From Bretschneidera sinensis (lineage: Eukaryota; Streptophyta; Magnoliopsida; Brassicales; Akaniaceae): a DNA stretch of 64,000 nucleotides. Where the stretch lies: assembly GCA_023935145.1 (NCBI GenBank), contig CM043700.1:70197120-70261119 (forward strand), in the 5' to 3' direction. Made by a program: the position numbers and the translations under genes. Of the stretch, positions 20,138 through 30,891 are shown piece after piece (the stretch's first letter is position 1; every line of letters starts with the position of its first letter). The notes beneath the pieces are model-generated. The model ran no database searches. It was not told where the DNA came from and worked only from the letters and a program-made list of their open reading frames with translations.

Positions 20138-23100
20138 TGAGGGGGTGGTAGCTCTCCCTACTATGTTAGTTTATAAATTATTTTTTACGTTTCTCTTATC
20201 TATTTCTTTCCAGTTTTCTATTGGTGTGACAATTTTGTGAGATGGTGTGATGCGCTAGACTAACATATGATTGTTGGCATCTCAAAATTTCTGAGCTTTT
20301 AATTTGATATCCGTTTGCTCATCCCATCTTCAATTTTGGCCCAAACTAAATAGTAGTAGCTTTCAGCAGTGGATGCATTCTTTTTCCTTCTGGGTTCCTT
20401 GTGGTACAAAGCTAGGTTAGGGAATGACTTTTAGGGAGTAATTTTCTTGTATATTAATGCAAATGTTAGGTAATGAGTAAAACTAGATAGGAACTTATCA
20501 CCAGATAGGTCTGCTTGCAATAAGTTTTTATGACAAAAATGGCATCTGTGTACTATGGTGGCTGTGTTGTGTTCCTTGAACCCTAAAAAGATCCAAGGTG
20601 GTCCTCGGATCCCGTGATCTCCTCCAGGGTCAGGATTTCTGAATGATGTCACTAGTTGGAGAATACCATGGGGCTGTATTGGTTTAGCAACTCAACGTTA
20701 CATTACATTATTATTGAGTTTCTAGCATTGGAAAAAATTGCAAGGCCTCCATCTTTGTTTATAGCATTATTAATTAAAGCTCTAGTTGAAAATGAGCTAA
20801 TATTGTCATTGTGGTTTGGTGTACTATACTGAAAAGAACATATTGAATAGTTTTCCATTTACGTGGCTCATGGACATGATGTGCCTTGTTGTTACTACTA
20901 TCTGTTTTTTCATCTGCTTATTCCGAGATACTTATTATGGAGAACTATAAGTAATAATAAGAATTGCAATAATAATTAAATATTTAAATATTTTATTTTT
21001 ATTCAATTATTACGATAATTTTTTATAATTATTAATAAAGTTTGCTATTATGTAAGATCAAAATTCTTTTTCACCCATTTCCCACCGGTAATTGCATTTC
21101 AACATCTTAAGTCATTTTGAGCTGAGATTAACCTTTAAGAATTTGTGTACCACTTTCAAGCTCCAAGTCACCTCAATTCTTTTTTAAAAGAAAACAAGTC
21201 ACATCAATTAATGACACAAGATATTTTTTTTCTTCTTTTCTTTTTTTAATCATAACCCAAGACATTTTCTTAAATATAAAATAGAGCATGAATTCAAATT
21301 TTGAAGTAAGATACGTTTTGCATTTTTCTTTCTTGCCATTGTTTCAAATGAGATCCTAGCTCACTCCACTTTTTTATTACTTATTCGACATATATCAGAA
21401 AATTAAAGAGAATAAAAAAAAGTTTATGGTCCAGACTTCAGAGCCAAATGCCATATAAAATCCGACCGAGGTTTGTGGGTCACCACCAATCAACCGGTCA
21501 AGATCCGATATTCAGACTTCTCTACATATACAAACGAAAATAGAGTAACATGGTTCAAGTGAAGAAAAAAAATGAATAGAGGCATTATGCAAAAAGATAA
21601 ATATATATTTTTATTCCACACTTATTGATGGTGTTCTATGTTGATCATACAATTACCAATTGTGTCATTTTAGTCCTTAAATCATCTTTAATTTTCCAAT
21701 TTGATCCTTCCAACGAATTAAGACTTGAAATCTCATTGGTTTTTCACCTCATTGTCGTGCCAATATTGAGGTTGTTAATTATTCATCGAGCAAAAAGCTT
21801 TGAATAACACACTTTTGAATATAAGAGGTTTTATTTTGGGCATGATTTAGGCATTTAGGATTATAATTTTTATCAAATTAAAACTCCTAAATCGATGAAG
21901 AGTGTTAAATTTGAAAAACATTTTGTTAGGATTTCATTTGTAATCAAATTTTTGGTTTCATTTCTCATCAAAGTCTTTATTTCTCTCTCATTCGAGCCCT
22001 AAAATAGTTGCAGACTTGTCTCTCTTTCTATGTCATTCTCTCTCTTCTTTTCCCTTCCTTTCTCTTTTTCTCTCATTTTCTCCCAAATCTCTTAACTTCG
22101 TTTTGCTAAAAGAGAAACAAAGGAGGAAAGGAGATTTAGTTTGTAATTGACGAATATTTTATCGCCAAAATGAGCTCTCAAGCCACCTTAACACTTGGTG
22201 CTGAAGTAGAATTCCGGTGAGATTTTATGTTTTAATTCGTCGAAAAGATTGAATTGGGAAACTTCATTTCAAAATTTATTGCGATCATTGCATAGTCATC
22301 CAATCGGCTAATTTTTGTTAGATATGTTAATGAAAATGTTTTCTCAACTACATCAATGATTCTAATCATCCTTAATTCCTTTCGGTTTATAACAATAATT
22401 TTCATTATCAATACAAAGAATTGTTGGTTTGAAGATTCGATCTCAAAAACTCAAAGCATTCAAGTGTAATCTATGAATCATACACTATTGATTGCTAACG
22501 AAAATGATGATTGATGGTGTCATGCGACATGAATATGATACCAAAAATACCAAGTGTACCTTTGTAAATTTACATGTCATATTCTTAAAAAAAGAAGAAG
22601 ATTAATTTCATTTTCATAGATGAGTTTAGAGAGAAATTATAGAAACTTACTTGTGGTATTGAAAATAATTGTTTCTTACTCGAGATTTGTATGTTACGTT
22701 ATAAAAATATATATATTCATTAATAATCCTGTTAATAGAGCGTTAAAATTTTAATCAAATATTAGGCCGTATCATATTTTTTTCTTAAAAACCCCGAAAT
22801 GCTCTCAAATTAACTTCATTAAAGACTGCATCTTCCATTTATGATATTCTTCCACAAGTAGACCCGTTGAAAAAGAGAAACCGACATATATGTACTCATG
22901 AAAAATTAGGGAGAGATCTACATGGAAAGACAAGATGGGTAATCTGGATTTAGGTTTTGTTTTTTTAGTAATTTCTCTCTGGGATCACTATAATGCTTGG
23001 CTGTTGAGAAATCGAAAAGAAAGAAAAAACCGTACTTGACAAGATTATTACTTCCTAACTTTCTTAATGTTAAAAAAAATGAAGAAAACTTATTACTTTT

Positions 23101-23184
23101 TTCATTTTATCAGTATTAATTTAAAAGGTTTTTTTACATTTGCGTGTTTCTTATTTTGCTCATAGCATACATGTATTTAATTAC
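20138..23184. other. DnaJ 3' flank and AT-rich intergenic DNA
   Basis: The first 200-300 bp are probably the DnaJ 3' UTR. The remainder is AT-rich, with (T)n runs and a TC-rich stretch near 22010-22080. Short open frames (for example 21625-21807) have no recognisable family. No tRNA or other RNA gene was identified. Confidence 0.4.
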
Positions 23185-23310
23185 GGTGAGTGAACTGGGC
23201 TCGTTAGATGGACCGAGAAGAGGTTTGTATTTGAACCAGTTGTCAGTAATCACGGCCGCGGTAACAGAGGACGAGAAAGATGCGACGACGTTATTGTCGT
23301 CTCCTATCAT
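23185..23310 (-). CDS. Possible orphan first exon, unknown protein
   Basis: On the minus strand an ATG at 23310 opens 42 codons: M-I-G-D-D-N-N-V-V-A-S-F-S-S-S-V-T-A-A-V, then a stretch with N-W-F-K-Y-K-P-L-L-G-P-S. It ends exactly at a GTAATT donor-like site. Local composition is less AT-rich than the flanks, and the upstream sequence on that strand (23320-23740) looks like a plausible leader. No second exon could be found downstream (20.2-23.1 kb) and no family is recognised. It may be a truncated gene, or chance. Confidence 0.25.
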
Positions 23311-24253
23311 GAATCTTTGCAACTGGAGTTACTCTTCTTTTTCAGATGAAGAAAAATCGTGTCCTTCTTCGCTTTCCTTGAATTGGGTTTTGTTTGAATT
23401 CGTAATCAGGTTACTGGGTTTCTTCAATTTTGATACTTTCTGAAGAAGAAAACTGGCAAGGAGTATTGAAGTTACTGGTGTAAAGCTTCGCCAGAAAATT
23501 GTGGATAGAGTCAGAACCACCACCGGTGATGAGAGAGAGTGACCGATTTGACATGTGGCGGTGACTACGGTTATTCAGCAGAAGAGAAGAGAGGACGAGA
23601 GACAAGAGGTTGCATTTCAGTCCTTTACTGAAGTGAAGTTTCTTTTCAATAGAGTTTCCCTCTTCACCTTCAAATCATTAGCACTCAACAGACAACAACG
23701 ATCTGTGAAAAATCAGTGAGAAGTTTGGAGGTGGTTTGTAGAGTGATAAGGATTTCAACTGTATCCACTGCTCAATGCTCGACTCACCCAAAATAATTGC
23801 CTTGGTAAGAACTGGACCCATTTTCAATTTCCACAGCATTACGCTAGCTTAATTCAGACCGTTGCATCCCAAACTAACAACCCCTCACTAATAATTGCAT
23901 TAGAGTCCCCTGCAACCAAAAAAAATTTCACCTTCCTTAGTTTCTTGAATTATGGCGTCACTAGGGGCAATGGATCTATTTCCTAACATTATCAACAAAT
24001 TAACTCATTCTCCTCCTGCTCTTTTTTTTTTCGATTCCACAAGGCCTCAATGCTAAATTCTCTCTTAGCATTATTGCAACTTCCATTACCACCAGAAGCA
24101 GATTCTTGAGTTATGATTTTAACTAGATCTGACAACAAGCTCACTACATCCGTAACAAGCTTGAGCGTGATTTCCACATGGTATTCAATTTCCGAGTCAT
24201 CACATATAGAATTACCTAAACTTAGTGTCACTGATGATTTTGACTTTGAGGGT
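23311..24253. other. Mixed-composition spacer, no gene recognised
   Basis: Short antisense frames exist on both strands between 23.3 and 23.6 kb, but none carries a motif. The stretch up to 24,253 shows no exon structure and directly abuts the LTR retrotransposon. Confidence 0.35.
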
Positions 24254-24737
24254 TGATGTGGCTTAAAATACTCCGGTCCAGTAAACTCTCCGGCCCAATG
24301 AGCGGCCCAGTGAACTCTCCGACCCAATGAGCGCTCCAGCCCAATGAAGAATGGTCAAACAAACCTACATACACAGCCACTCTACGCCACCCTGCAACCA
24401 CCCTACAGCTATCCTACGGCATGCCGCACTGTGACACGTCGTCTTCTGGGCATATAATCAATGTCTTCCCACACATAGATGGCTATAAATAAGCCGAGGT
24501 ATGGAATTCATATTCACTGAGACTGATCTGCTTACACTTGATTTACTTAAGCCCTCGGCCTCTCCCTTAAAGCCCTCGTGCTAACTTAAGTTTCGGAGCG
24601 TCCTCGGAGGTCTCTCCCTCCCCTCATTCCGAGGTTCTTTAGCTTATTCCTGTTGTCTATGCAGAGCCTAGTCTGCGTCAGCACCTAGGCCACGTCAGCA
24701 TCCAGGCCACATCAGCACCAACCGTTTTTTGGCATCA
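24254..24737 (+). repeat. 5' LTR
   Basis: Begins TGATG and ends CATCA (5-bp inverted termini), 484 bp. Contains a TATAAATA box at 24484-24491, runs of CTCCGGCCCAATGAGC-type subrepeats near the start, and a CACGTCAGCA triplication near the end. It matches the right LTR over its whole length apart from subrepeat-number differences and scattered substitutions. Confidence 0.9.
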
Positions 24738-24806
24738 ATAGGTTGGCGCCGTCTGTGGAAAACCACAATCTCTCGCTATAGTGAAAGCGAAGAAGCATAA
24801 AAGAAC

Positions 24807-25355
24807 TCATCTGTCACGATGCCACCAAGAAGCAGTACCAGAAGGACCCCGCCAAGGATTCCAGCCTGAAACGAGGACGTCATTAAAAGGAAAGCAAATA
24901 AACCAAGAAACTAGGATAAAGCAAAGAGGCATTACCTGGGAAAAAGCGGTCTCCGCAGCAAAACAGAGTTCCTCGATGGGCTTCGCCGAGAGTTCTAGCA
25001 TATCTCGGGGAGGGATCCCTAAGATAAGATGCTCACGGGCGACCTTTGGGTGAGCAAACATAGAATCGTCCCCTCTTAACGCCCATCGCGGCGTAAAAAT
25101 AGTTGTTGCCCCTGGTCCTCCCCTAGAGGAAGACAACCCCGAAGGAGGAGTAGGTACAACAGGATCTGCCCTCTTCTCGGAGACAGGAACACTTGGAGGG
25201 CTCCCCACCACAATGGGCACCGGGGTTGAAGCCCGGGCCTTATTCTGCTCCTGCCCGGAGCTGTCCGCCTCCGTAGCCCTTTTTCTCTCTCGAGACAAGT
25301 GCCTCGCCCTCTCCATAGCCTTGGCTGCCACATCTATATCTGCACCAAAAAACAA
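24807..25355 (-). CDS. Retroelement-associated protein, C-terminal part (antisense ORF)
   Basis: An open frame of 182 codons on the minus strand, antisense to the element. It has a basic R-A-R-H-L-S-R-E-R-K-R segment, then a Pro/Ser-rich stretch, then a more conserved F-A-H-P-K-V-A-R-E-H-L-I-L-G-I-P segment. This arrangement follows the conserved N-terminal domain in the 'putative gypsy type transposon' proteins found in plant genomes. It probably continues the ORF at 25641-26339 through an intron or frameshift. No enzymatic motif is seen and the function of the family is not established. Confidence 0.5.
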   Translation of the reverse strand: MFFGADIDVAAKAMERARHLSRERKRATEADSSGQEQNKARASTPVPIVVGSPPSVPVSEKRADPVVPTPPSGLSSSRGGPGATTIFTPRWALRGDDSMFAHPKVAREHLILGIPPRDMLELSAKPIEELCFAAETAFSQVMPLCFILVSWFICFPFNDVLVSGWNPWRGPSGTASWWHRDR

Positions 25356-25640
25356 GCGTTAATAACTTAGAATAAAAATTGAAGTTGTTACAAGATTGAA
25401 ATACTAAGGGCTACTGTGCTCAAGGCTCGGCGGAAGGCTGGGAGGGCAGAGGCCGCGCCTATGGAGTTCTTCGTTATCTCCGAGCATCCCAACTTCCAAG
25501 AGAGCGGCCAACATAGCCTTCAACGTCTCCTGTTCTCGGTGTAGGAGGTGCGACCTTTTGCATTTGCCAACACGCTCCAAACTCCAAGCAAGGGGGACTT
25601 CGAAGCTCTTGGCACTCTTTATGAAAAAGAAAGCCCCCTT

Positions 25641-26339
25641 CTACTTCTTCACAGAAGAAGACTTGTACTTCAAAACCCTCTTCCACCTCATCGAGCTCAC
25701 TATGACCCATCTCGTATGGCCAAGACGGGCCAGTTGAAAGTGCGCTTTGAACACATTCATGTTCATTATACCCTCCACCTCCTGGCACACGACAATGAAT
25801 GCCAGGATCAGACGAACGGAGTTGGGCACCAATTGACTCAGCGGGATGCCAAAGTACCTGAAGACCGAACAGAAGAACGGATGGAAAGGAAACCTGAGCC
25901 CGACCTTTAGCTGTTGTTCGTAAACACACAGCTCATAAGGCACGCGGCCAGGAAGGACATCGCATGCCCTCTTCCCACCTTCTGGTGCCCTCAGATGGAA
26001 GTCCAAGGGGATCCTATACCTAATTCTGATGCCCACAAGCTCCGACTCCTCCACTAAACTCGAAATGGAGTTCACTTCGAACATCAACTCCTCCCTCTCA
26101 GTATCTAGGGTGTCGTCCTTAATAAACATCGATACCTGGACATCCTCCTTCCCAGATGACTCATCACCCTCACTCTCCTCACCCCCTCTCTCCAAAGCAT
26201 AGGGCACGAGTGCCAGAGCCCCATCACGAGGGACAACCTCCAAGGAAGAAGTTTCATCGCTAGACGAAAGCCCCATTGCCTCCTCCAACTCCCTCGAAAG
26301 ATCCCTAGTTGCATCACTCTCAAACATTTTACTCACCAA
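25641..26339 (-). CDS. 'Putative gypsy type transposon' protein, N-terminal domain (PF04195-like)
   Basis: 232 codons on the minus strand. After an acidic, Ser-rich N-terminus (about residues 1-85) comes the diagnostic block R-A-P-E-G-G-K-R-A-C-D-V-L-P-G, then G-L-R-F-P-F-H-P-F-F, then F-G-I-P-L-S-Q-L-V-P-N-S-V-R. This is the hallmark of the transposon-associated domain catalogued as Transposase_28, to the best of my recollection. The ORF ends in a Lys-rich tail at 25641, where the reading frame likely shifts or splices toward 25474-25640 and then 24807-25355. The coding strand opposes the LTR orientation. It is intact over 700 bp, unlike its decayed relative at 59-61 kb. Confidence 0.65.
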   Translation of the reverse strand: MVSKMFESDATRDLSRELEEAMGLSSSDETSSLEVVPRDGALALVPYALERGGEESEGDESSGKEDVQVSMFIKDDTLDTEREELMFEVNSISSLVEESELVGIRIRYRIPLDFHLRAPEGGKRACDVLPGRVPYELCVYEQQLKVGLRFPFHPFFCSVFRYFGIPLSQLVPNSVRLILAFIVVCQEVEGIMNMNVFKAHFQLARLGHTRWVIVSSMRWKRVLKYKSSSVKK

Positions 26340-26847
26340 AAGGTCTTTTTGGGTCGCCTCCTAGAAGAACCGAGCGCTCTCAAAATTCTTTCTAACTATG
26401 AACTCTCAAAAAATGCAAGTGAAGAATGAAAGAAGCATAGATCCCCTTTTATAGAAGTCGTGGCAACAGAACCAAGAAGTATTAACTCTCCAAACGAAGC
26501 GACGCACCCTTTGATGTCTCCAAGATACCGCCTCCATACCCCGAGGAGACAGCTGTCATGTAAACACACCCCCTGCTGTCACCAAGGCGTTGCCTCCATA
26601 CCCCGATGTGACAGTTGGGCACACCCTTCGCAGTCTCTAATACACCGCCATTTAATGAGAGCTGTCATGTGACAGTTGGACACGCCCTTTGCAGTCTCCA
26701 ATACGCTACCATTTAATGTGAGCTGTCATCATTTATTGCACCTACAAAAAGGAGAATCCAGCAGGCCCAAGTAGGGAAAAAGCCTACGTACGAAAGGAGG
26801 AGGGAACCGCGTAGATATAATTTCTCAAAGTCTTGATTGCTCGACCA

Positions 26848-27540
26848 AGTCTTCTCCAAGTCCGAGCGTTTGAGCTGCTTGGCAAACGCTAAGACCAGTT
26901 CTCCAAGTCTGAGCATTTGAGCTGCTTGTCAAACGATCGGACCAGTTCTCCAAGTCCGAGCTTTTGAGCTGCTTTGAAAACGCTCGGACCAGTTCTCCAA
27001 GTCTGAGCGTTTAAGCTGCTTTACAGACGTTCAGACTGGTTCTCCAAGTCCGAGCGTTTGAGCTGCTTGTCAAACACTAGGACCGGTTCTCAAAATCCAA
27101 GTGTTTGAGGTGCTTTGCAAATGCTCGGACCAGTTCTCTAAGTCCGGGCGTTTGAGCTGCTTGTCAAACGCTCGGACCAGTTCTCCAAGTCTGAGCGTTT
27201 GAACTGCTTGTCAAAAGCTCAGACCAGTTCTCCAAGTCCGAGCGTTTGAGCTGCTTTGCAGACACTCGGACCGATTCTCCAAGTCTGAGCGTTTGAGCTG
27301 CCTTGCGTTCTCCAAGTCTGAACGTTTGAGCTGCTTGTCAAACGCTCGGACCAGTTTTCTAAGTCCGAGTGTTTTAGCTACTTTGCAAACGCTGGTACCA
27401 GTTCTCCAAGACCGAGCGTTTGAGCTGCTTTGCAAATGCTCGGACCAGTTCTCCAAGACTGAGCGTTTGAGCTACTTTGCCAATGCTCGGACCAGTTTTC
27501 AAAGTCCGAGCGGTTATCAAACGCTCAGCCAAGACTTCTC
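26848..27540 (+). repeat. 47-bp tandem array, each unit an imperfect palindrome (about 14 copies)
   Basis: The anchor CCAGTTCTCCAAGT recurs every 47 bp (for example 26895, 26942, 26989). Each unit contains AACGCTCGGAC, then CAGTTCTCCAA, then GTCCGAGCGTT. The two arms are reverse complements around an 11-nt spacer. The array can therefore form serial hairpins of up to 11 bp on either strand. Copies vary by substitutions, and one is shortened near 27301. Open frames across it (27211-27637) are repeat products, not genes. Confidence 0.9.
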
Positions 27541-28465
27541 CAAGCATTTGAAACTTCTTCCAGATTTCGCCCAAAATCAGGATCGTTTTATTGAAATAAG
27601 TGTAAAAGGCAAGGATATCATGCGAGACAAAGATTGAAAGAAAGGTATTTTATTAATTCAAAGAATTACAACTAACGACCTCGAAGTACAAGGAAAATAT
27701 GGCCCTAACGGCCTCGAAGTACAAAGGGAAAATCGAGACACCAAGCTTTTTAGGCAGTCCAGTACACAAGCTGCCTCACCCTCTTAATCTTCCTCGGGCT
27801 CCCTCCTGAACCTGAAAGCTCTCACCTGCCATAAGCAACTCCAGGCCTAGGGGACCTCCTCAACCGTTCCCGCTCGGAATCTGGAAGAGGTCCTTTCCCC
27901 CGCTCGGAATCCGAAAGAGGTCCTGGCTTCCACTTGAAATCAAGAAAAAGGTCCTCACTCGTTGGGTAACATTCCCCCTCCAGAGTGGGCCCTTCCACCC
28001 TTTTGACTTCCATAAATCCCTCAAGGAATTGCTGACTCCCCTCCATCTTCGAGACCACCACCATCAGAATTCTCTGCGTCAGAGTGTGACCTCTCAGTCC
28101 AAAAGTAAGGCCAAACCTCTCTCAATTCTCAAGAAACTAAACTTGTTTCAGTTTAAAAGAAAAGGTGTCAGAGACCCATTTTTATAAGAAGGGAAAACAC
28201 GTTCAACGAGAGAATTTAATGCAAACATGGGAAAAAAAGGAGATCTTTAAGATTTCAAGGCCACTTACGCTTCTCTAGATGACTGTTCTTTTCTCGAGGA
28301 TGACGAATCTGCTCCCAAGGCTGGCCATTTAATGCGAGTTTGACTCATAGACTGCTGCGTACATCCCCAGCTCCGTTTACACCCAGCCTGATCCTCCATT
28401 AAAAGCCCATGCCACACAATACTTCCTTAAAACACATAAATGTACTCAAGGAAGTGGGGGGCCTG
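27541..28465 (-). other. 3' internal part of the LTR element
   Basis: Contains an 80-codon minus-strand frame (27822-28064) rich in R-S-D-S-E-R-type repeats (the CTCGGAATC word repeats). It could be a spurious or upstream exon of the antisense gene. It ends with the purine tract before the 3' LTR. No known domain. Confidence 0.4.
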
Positions 28466-29110
28466 TGATGTGGCTCAAAATACTCCCACCCAATGAGTAC
28501 TCCAGCCTAGTAAACTCTCTGGCCCAATGAGCGCTCCGGCCCAGTGAGCACTCCGACCCAATGAGCACTCCGGCCCAATAAACTCTCCGACCTAATGAGC
28601 ACTCTAGCCCAATAAACTTTCCGGCCCAATGAGCGGCCCAGTGAACTCTCTGGCCCAATGAAGAACGGTCCAACAAACCTACATATAGAGCCACTCTACG
28701 CCACCCTACACACACATCCACTCTGCGCCACCCTACATACACAGCCACTCTACGCCACCCTGTGACACGCCACCCTGCAGCCACCCTATAGCCATCCTAC
28801 TGCACGCCGTACTGCAACACACCGTCCTATGGGCATATAATCAATGTCTTTCTACACATAGATGGCTATGAATAAGCCGAGGTATGGAATTCATATTCAT
28901 TGAGACTGATCTGCTTACACTTGATTTACTTAAGCCCTTGGCCTCTCCCTTAAAGCCCTCGTGCTAACTTAAGCTTCGGGAGGTCTCCCCTTCCCCTTCT
29001 TCCGAAGGTCTTTAGCTCATCCTTGTTGTCTATGTAGAGCCCAGGCCGCGTCAGCACCTAGGCCACGTCAACATCCAGGCCACGTCAGCACCAACCTTTT
29101 TTTGGCATCA
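28466..29110 (+). repeat. 3' LTR with expanded subrepeats
   Basis: Begins TGATGTGGCT and ends GGCATCA, 645 bp against 484 bp for the 5' LTR. The extra length comes mainly from more CTCCGGCCCAATGAGCA-type subrepeats (28500-28660) and duplicated CCACTCTACGCCACCCT words. The TATA box is mutated to TATGAATA at about 28866. Confidence 0.9.
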
Positions 29111-29251
29111 ACATGGGCCAGTAATTACGGGTAAAAAATTTAGAGATTTTAAGGTTCGAAAATTGGGGATTTCTCTGAGTAACAAAGGGAGAAGAGAGAG
29201 TGAGAAAAAAGAACACGTGTGTTAAATCAGATTATTTAAGGAGAGACAACA

Positions 29252-29481
29252 TCGACAATTCTCATACTTCGTTAGGATTTAACAAATTCTGTGAAGTCAA
29301 TTTTCTAACAGGAATGAAACAATCATTTTCAATTCCGTATGTATGTTTTTGTAATTACACTCTAAACGTCGACAATTCTCATGCTTCGTTAGGATTTAAC
29401 AAATCTTGTGAAGTCAATTTTTCTGACAGGTATGAAAATCATTTTCAATGCCGCATGTATGTTTCTGTAATTACACTTTAA
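29252..29481 (+). repeat. 117-bp tandem duplication (two copies)
   Basis: TCGACAATTCTCAT-CTTCG at 29252 recurs at 29369, followed by matching GTTAGGATTTAACAAAT, GTGAAGTCAATTTT and CATTTTCAAT--CG-ATGTATG segments. The copies differ at only a handful of sites, so the duplication is fairly young. It creates a repetitive open frame (29200-29481) that has no known family. Confidence 0.85.
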
Positions 29482-30891
29482 ACTCATGTATTAAAATGTA
29501 ATTAACTCTATAAAAACAAAACATTTGAAAAGAAACCGAGTATTGCTCGAGTTAAACATAATCTCATATAAAGCGTTATCAGCCTTCACTAATCATGTGT
29601 TTGGGAGTTATAATGAAATAGAGTATAATGTTTTTTGATAGAATGAAAGGTAATAAAAAATAAAGTAAAACAAAATAGTTAACCTCATATTATTTGGATG
29701 TTATAATCAAAGGAAAGGGAAGGAAAAAAAAATTGAGCAATATAACATTCTCTTGTTTGAATGAAAGATGAAAAATAATAAAATTTTCAAGTTATAATGA
29801 AAAGTTATACAAATATCGTTCATTATTAATTATAAAAAATCTAAATAAGGATTGTCTAGGTTTTTAGGTCAAATTTAATAAATAAAGATTACACATTTAC
29901 TTTACTTAAAAAAAAACTTTCAAATCAAAGGAACTCCAAAAATGAGATTTTGGAGGGAATATGAAGTTTCTCTTCTTTACAAAAAAAAAAAAAATCTTCC
30001 AAACAAATGTAGGTAACGTTCGACTCATTCAATTCCATTTCCTTCCATTACTCTCATCCAAATAATGAATCATTATTTGGACATAAAATAGCCCTAAAAA
30101 AAAATATCTCAATATTTTATTTGATAAAAAAATATAAATTATTAATAAAGAGAGTGAGAACTTTAATCGAAATAGATTTTTTTTTTTCTAAATATAAGTT
30201 CAACACAAAATCTTAAACTGAAGTTCTCAATTTTCATAACATGGTGTTATTATGTCAATGTTTTTTTTTTGTTTCTTCACTGTTTACCCCTTACCGTTAA
30301 TTTAATTAATTTTATATAAAACAAAATTAATTTTTATATTATATTATTCATTTTTTTTTGTAAAAATGTACATTTTGAAAATTATATTTAGCTCTCGGTT
30401 ACAAAGGGATTTTAGTTCGACCCTAATGAGTTATAAGTGCTATGTAATGATTGATGAAGTTAAAGGGTAAAATTTATTTTCACAAAAATATTAATGTGTT
30501 AGACCATAGGGGTAAAAGAGTCGTTTTATACTTTTCATTGATAAAAAAGTTGGGGTTAAATTATAATTAATGTGAAAAGTTAAGAATGTTAATGTAATTT
30601 ATTAAAAAAATAAATCAAGTTATCCCCTCTTTCTTTTTCTATGAACACCCCAAGGTCCACGCTATCAACGCTTTCTCGTCGGAAAAAGGTACGCGCAAGC
30701 AGTAATTACGTATTAGCGTTAATATCATCTCCCCTTGTTTACTCACGTCTACATTTGTATCTCTGTCTCTCTTGCCCTTCATCCATCCCCAAGGTCTCAC
30801 CGTACACGCTGTACAATTAAAAATTCTCCGGTTAATTCAATTTTTGTCTTTTGAATCCAAATTCAGTTTAGATCTCTCTCTGTGATAAGCC
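29482..30891 (+). promoter_or_regulatory. AT-rich upstream region and leader of the Alfin-like gene
   Basis: 29.58-30.1 kb contains GTTTGGGAGTTATAATGAA-type words mirrored by CCAAATAATGAATC, suggestive of a MITE remnant. The 250 bp before the ATG include CT-rich stretches (CTCTCTCTGTGATAAGCC just before the start) typical of plant 5' leaders. No clear TATA box was seen. Confidence 0.35.

Larger units (their letters stand above)
24254..29110 (+). mobile_element. LTR retrotransposon derivative (Gypsy-type signals) with antisense ORF
   Basis: Two direct LTRs, both starting TGATGTGGCT and ending GGCATCA, bound the element. The sequence TTGGCGCCGTCTGTGG at 24743-24758, six bases inside the left LTR, is the conserved segment seen just past the 5' LTR of many plant Gypsy elements. 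A purine tract (GGAAGTGGGGGG) precedes the right LTR. These orient the element on +. Inside there is no reverse transcriptase, integrase or protease. The only protein signal is a 'putative gypsy type transposon' gene on the opposite strand. The centre holds a 47-bp tandem array. It appears to be a non-autonomous element. No matching target-site duplication was found at the ends. Confidence 0.85.

Noticed and set aside
27211..27637. Overlapping frames on both strands through the 47-bp array
   Set aside because: Repeat-generated; reading frame follows the repeat period and has no independent coding evidence.
28446..28784. 112-codon minus-strand frame in the 3' LTR
   Set aside because: Antisense reading of LTR subrepeats.
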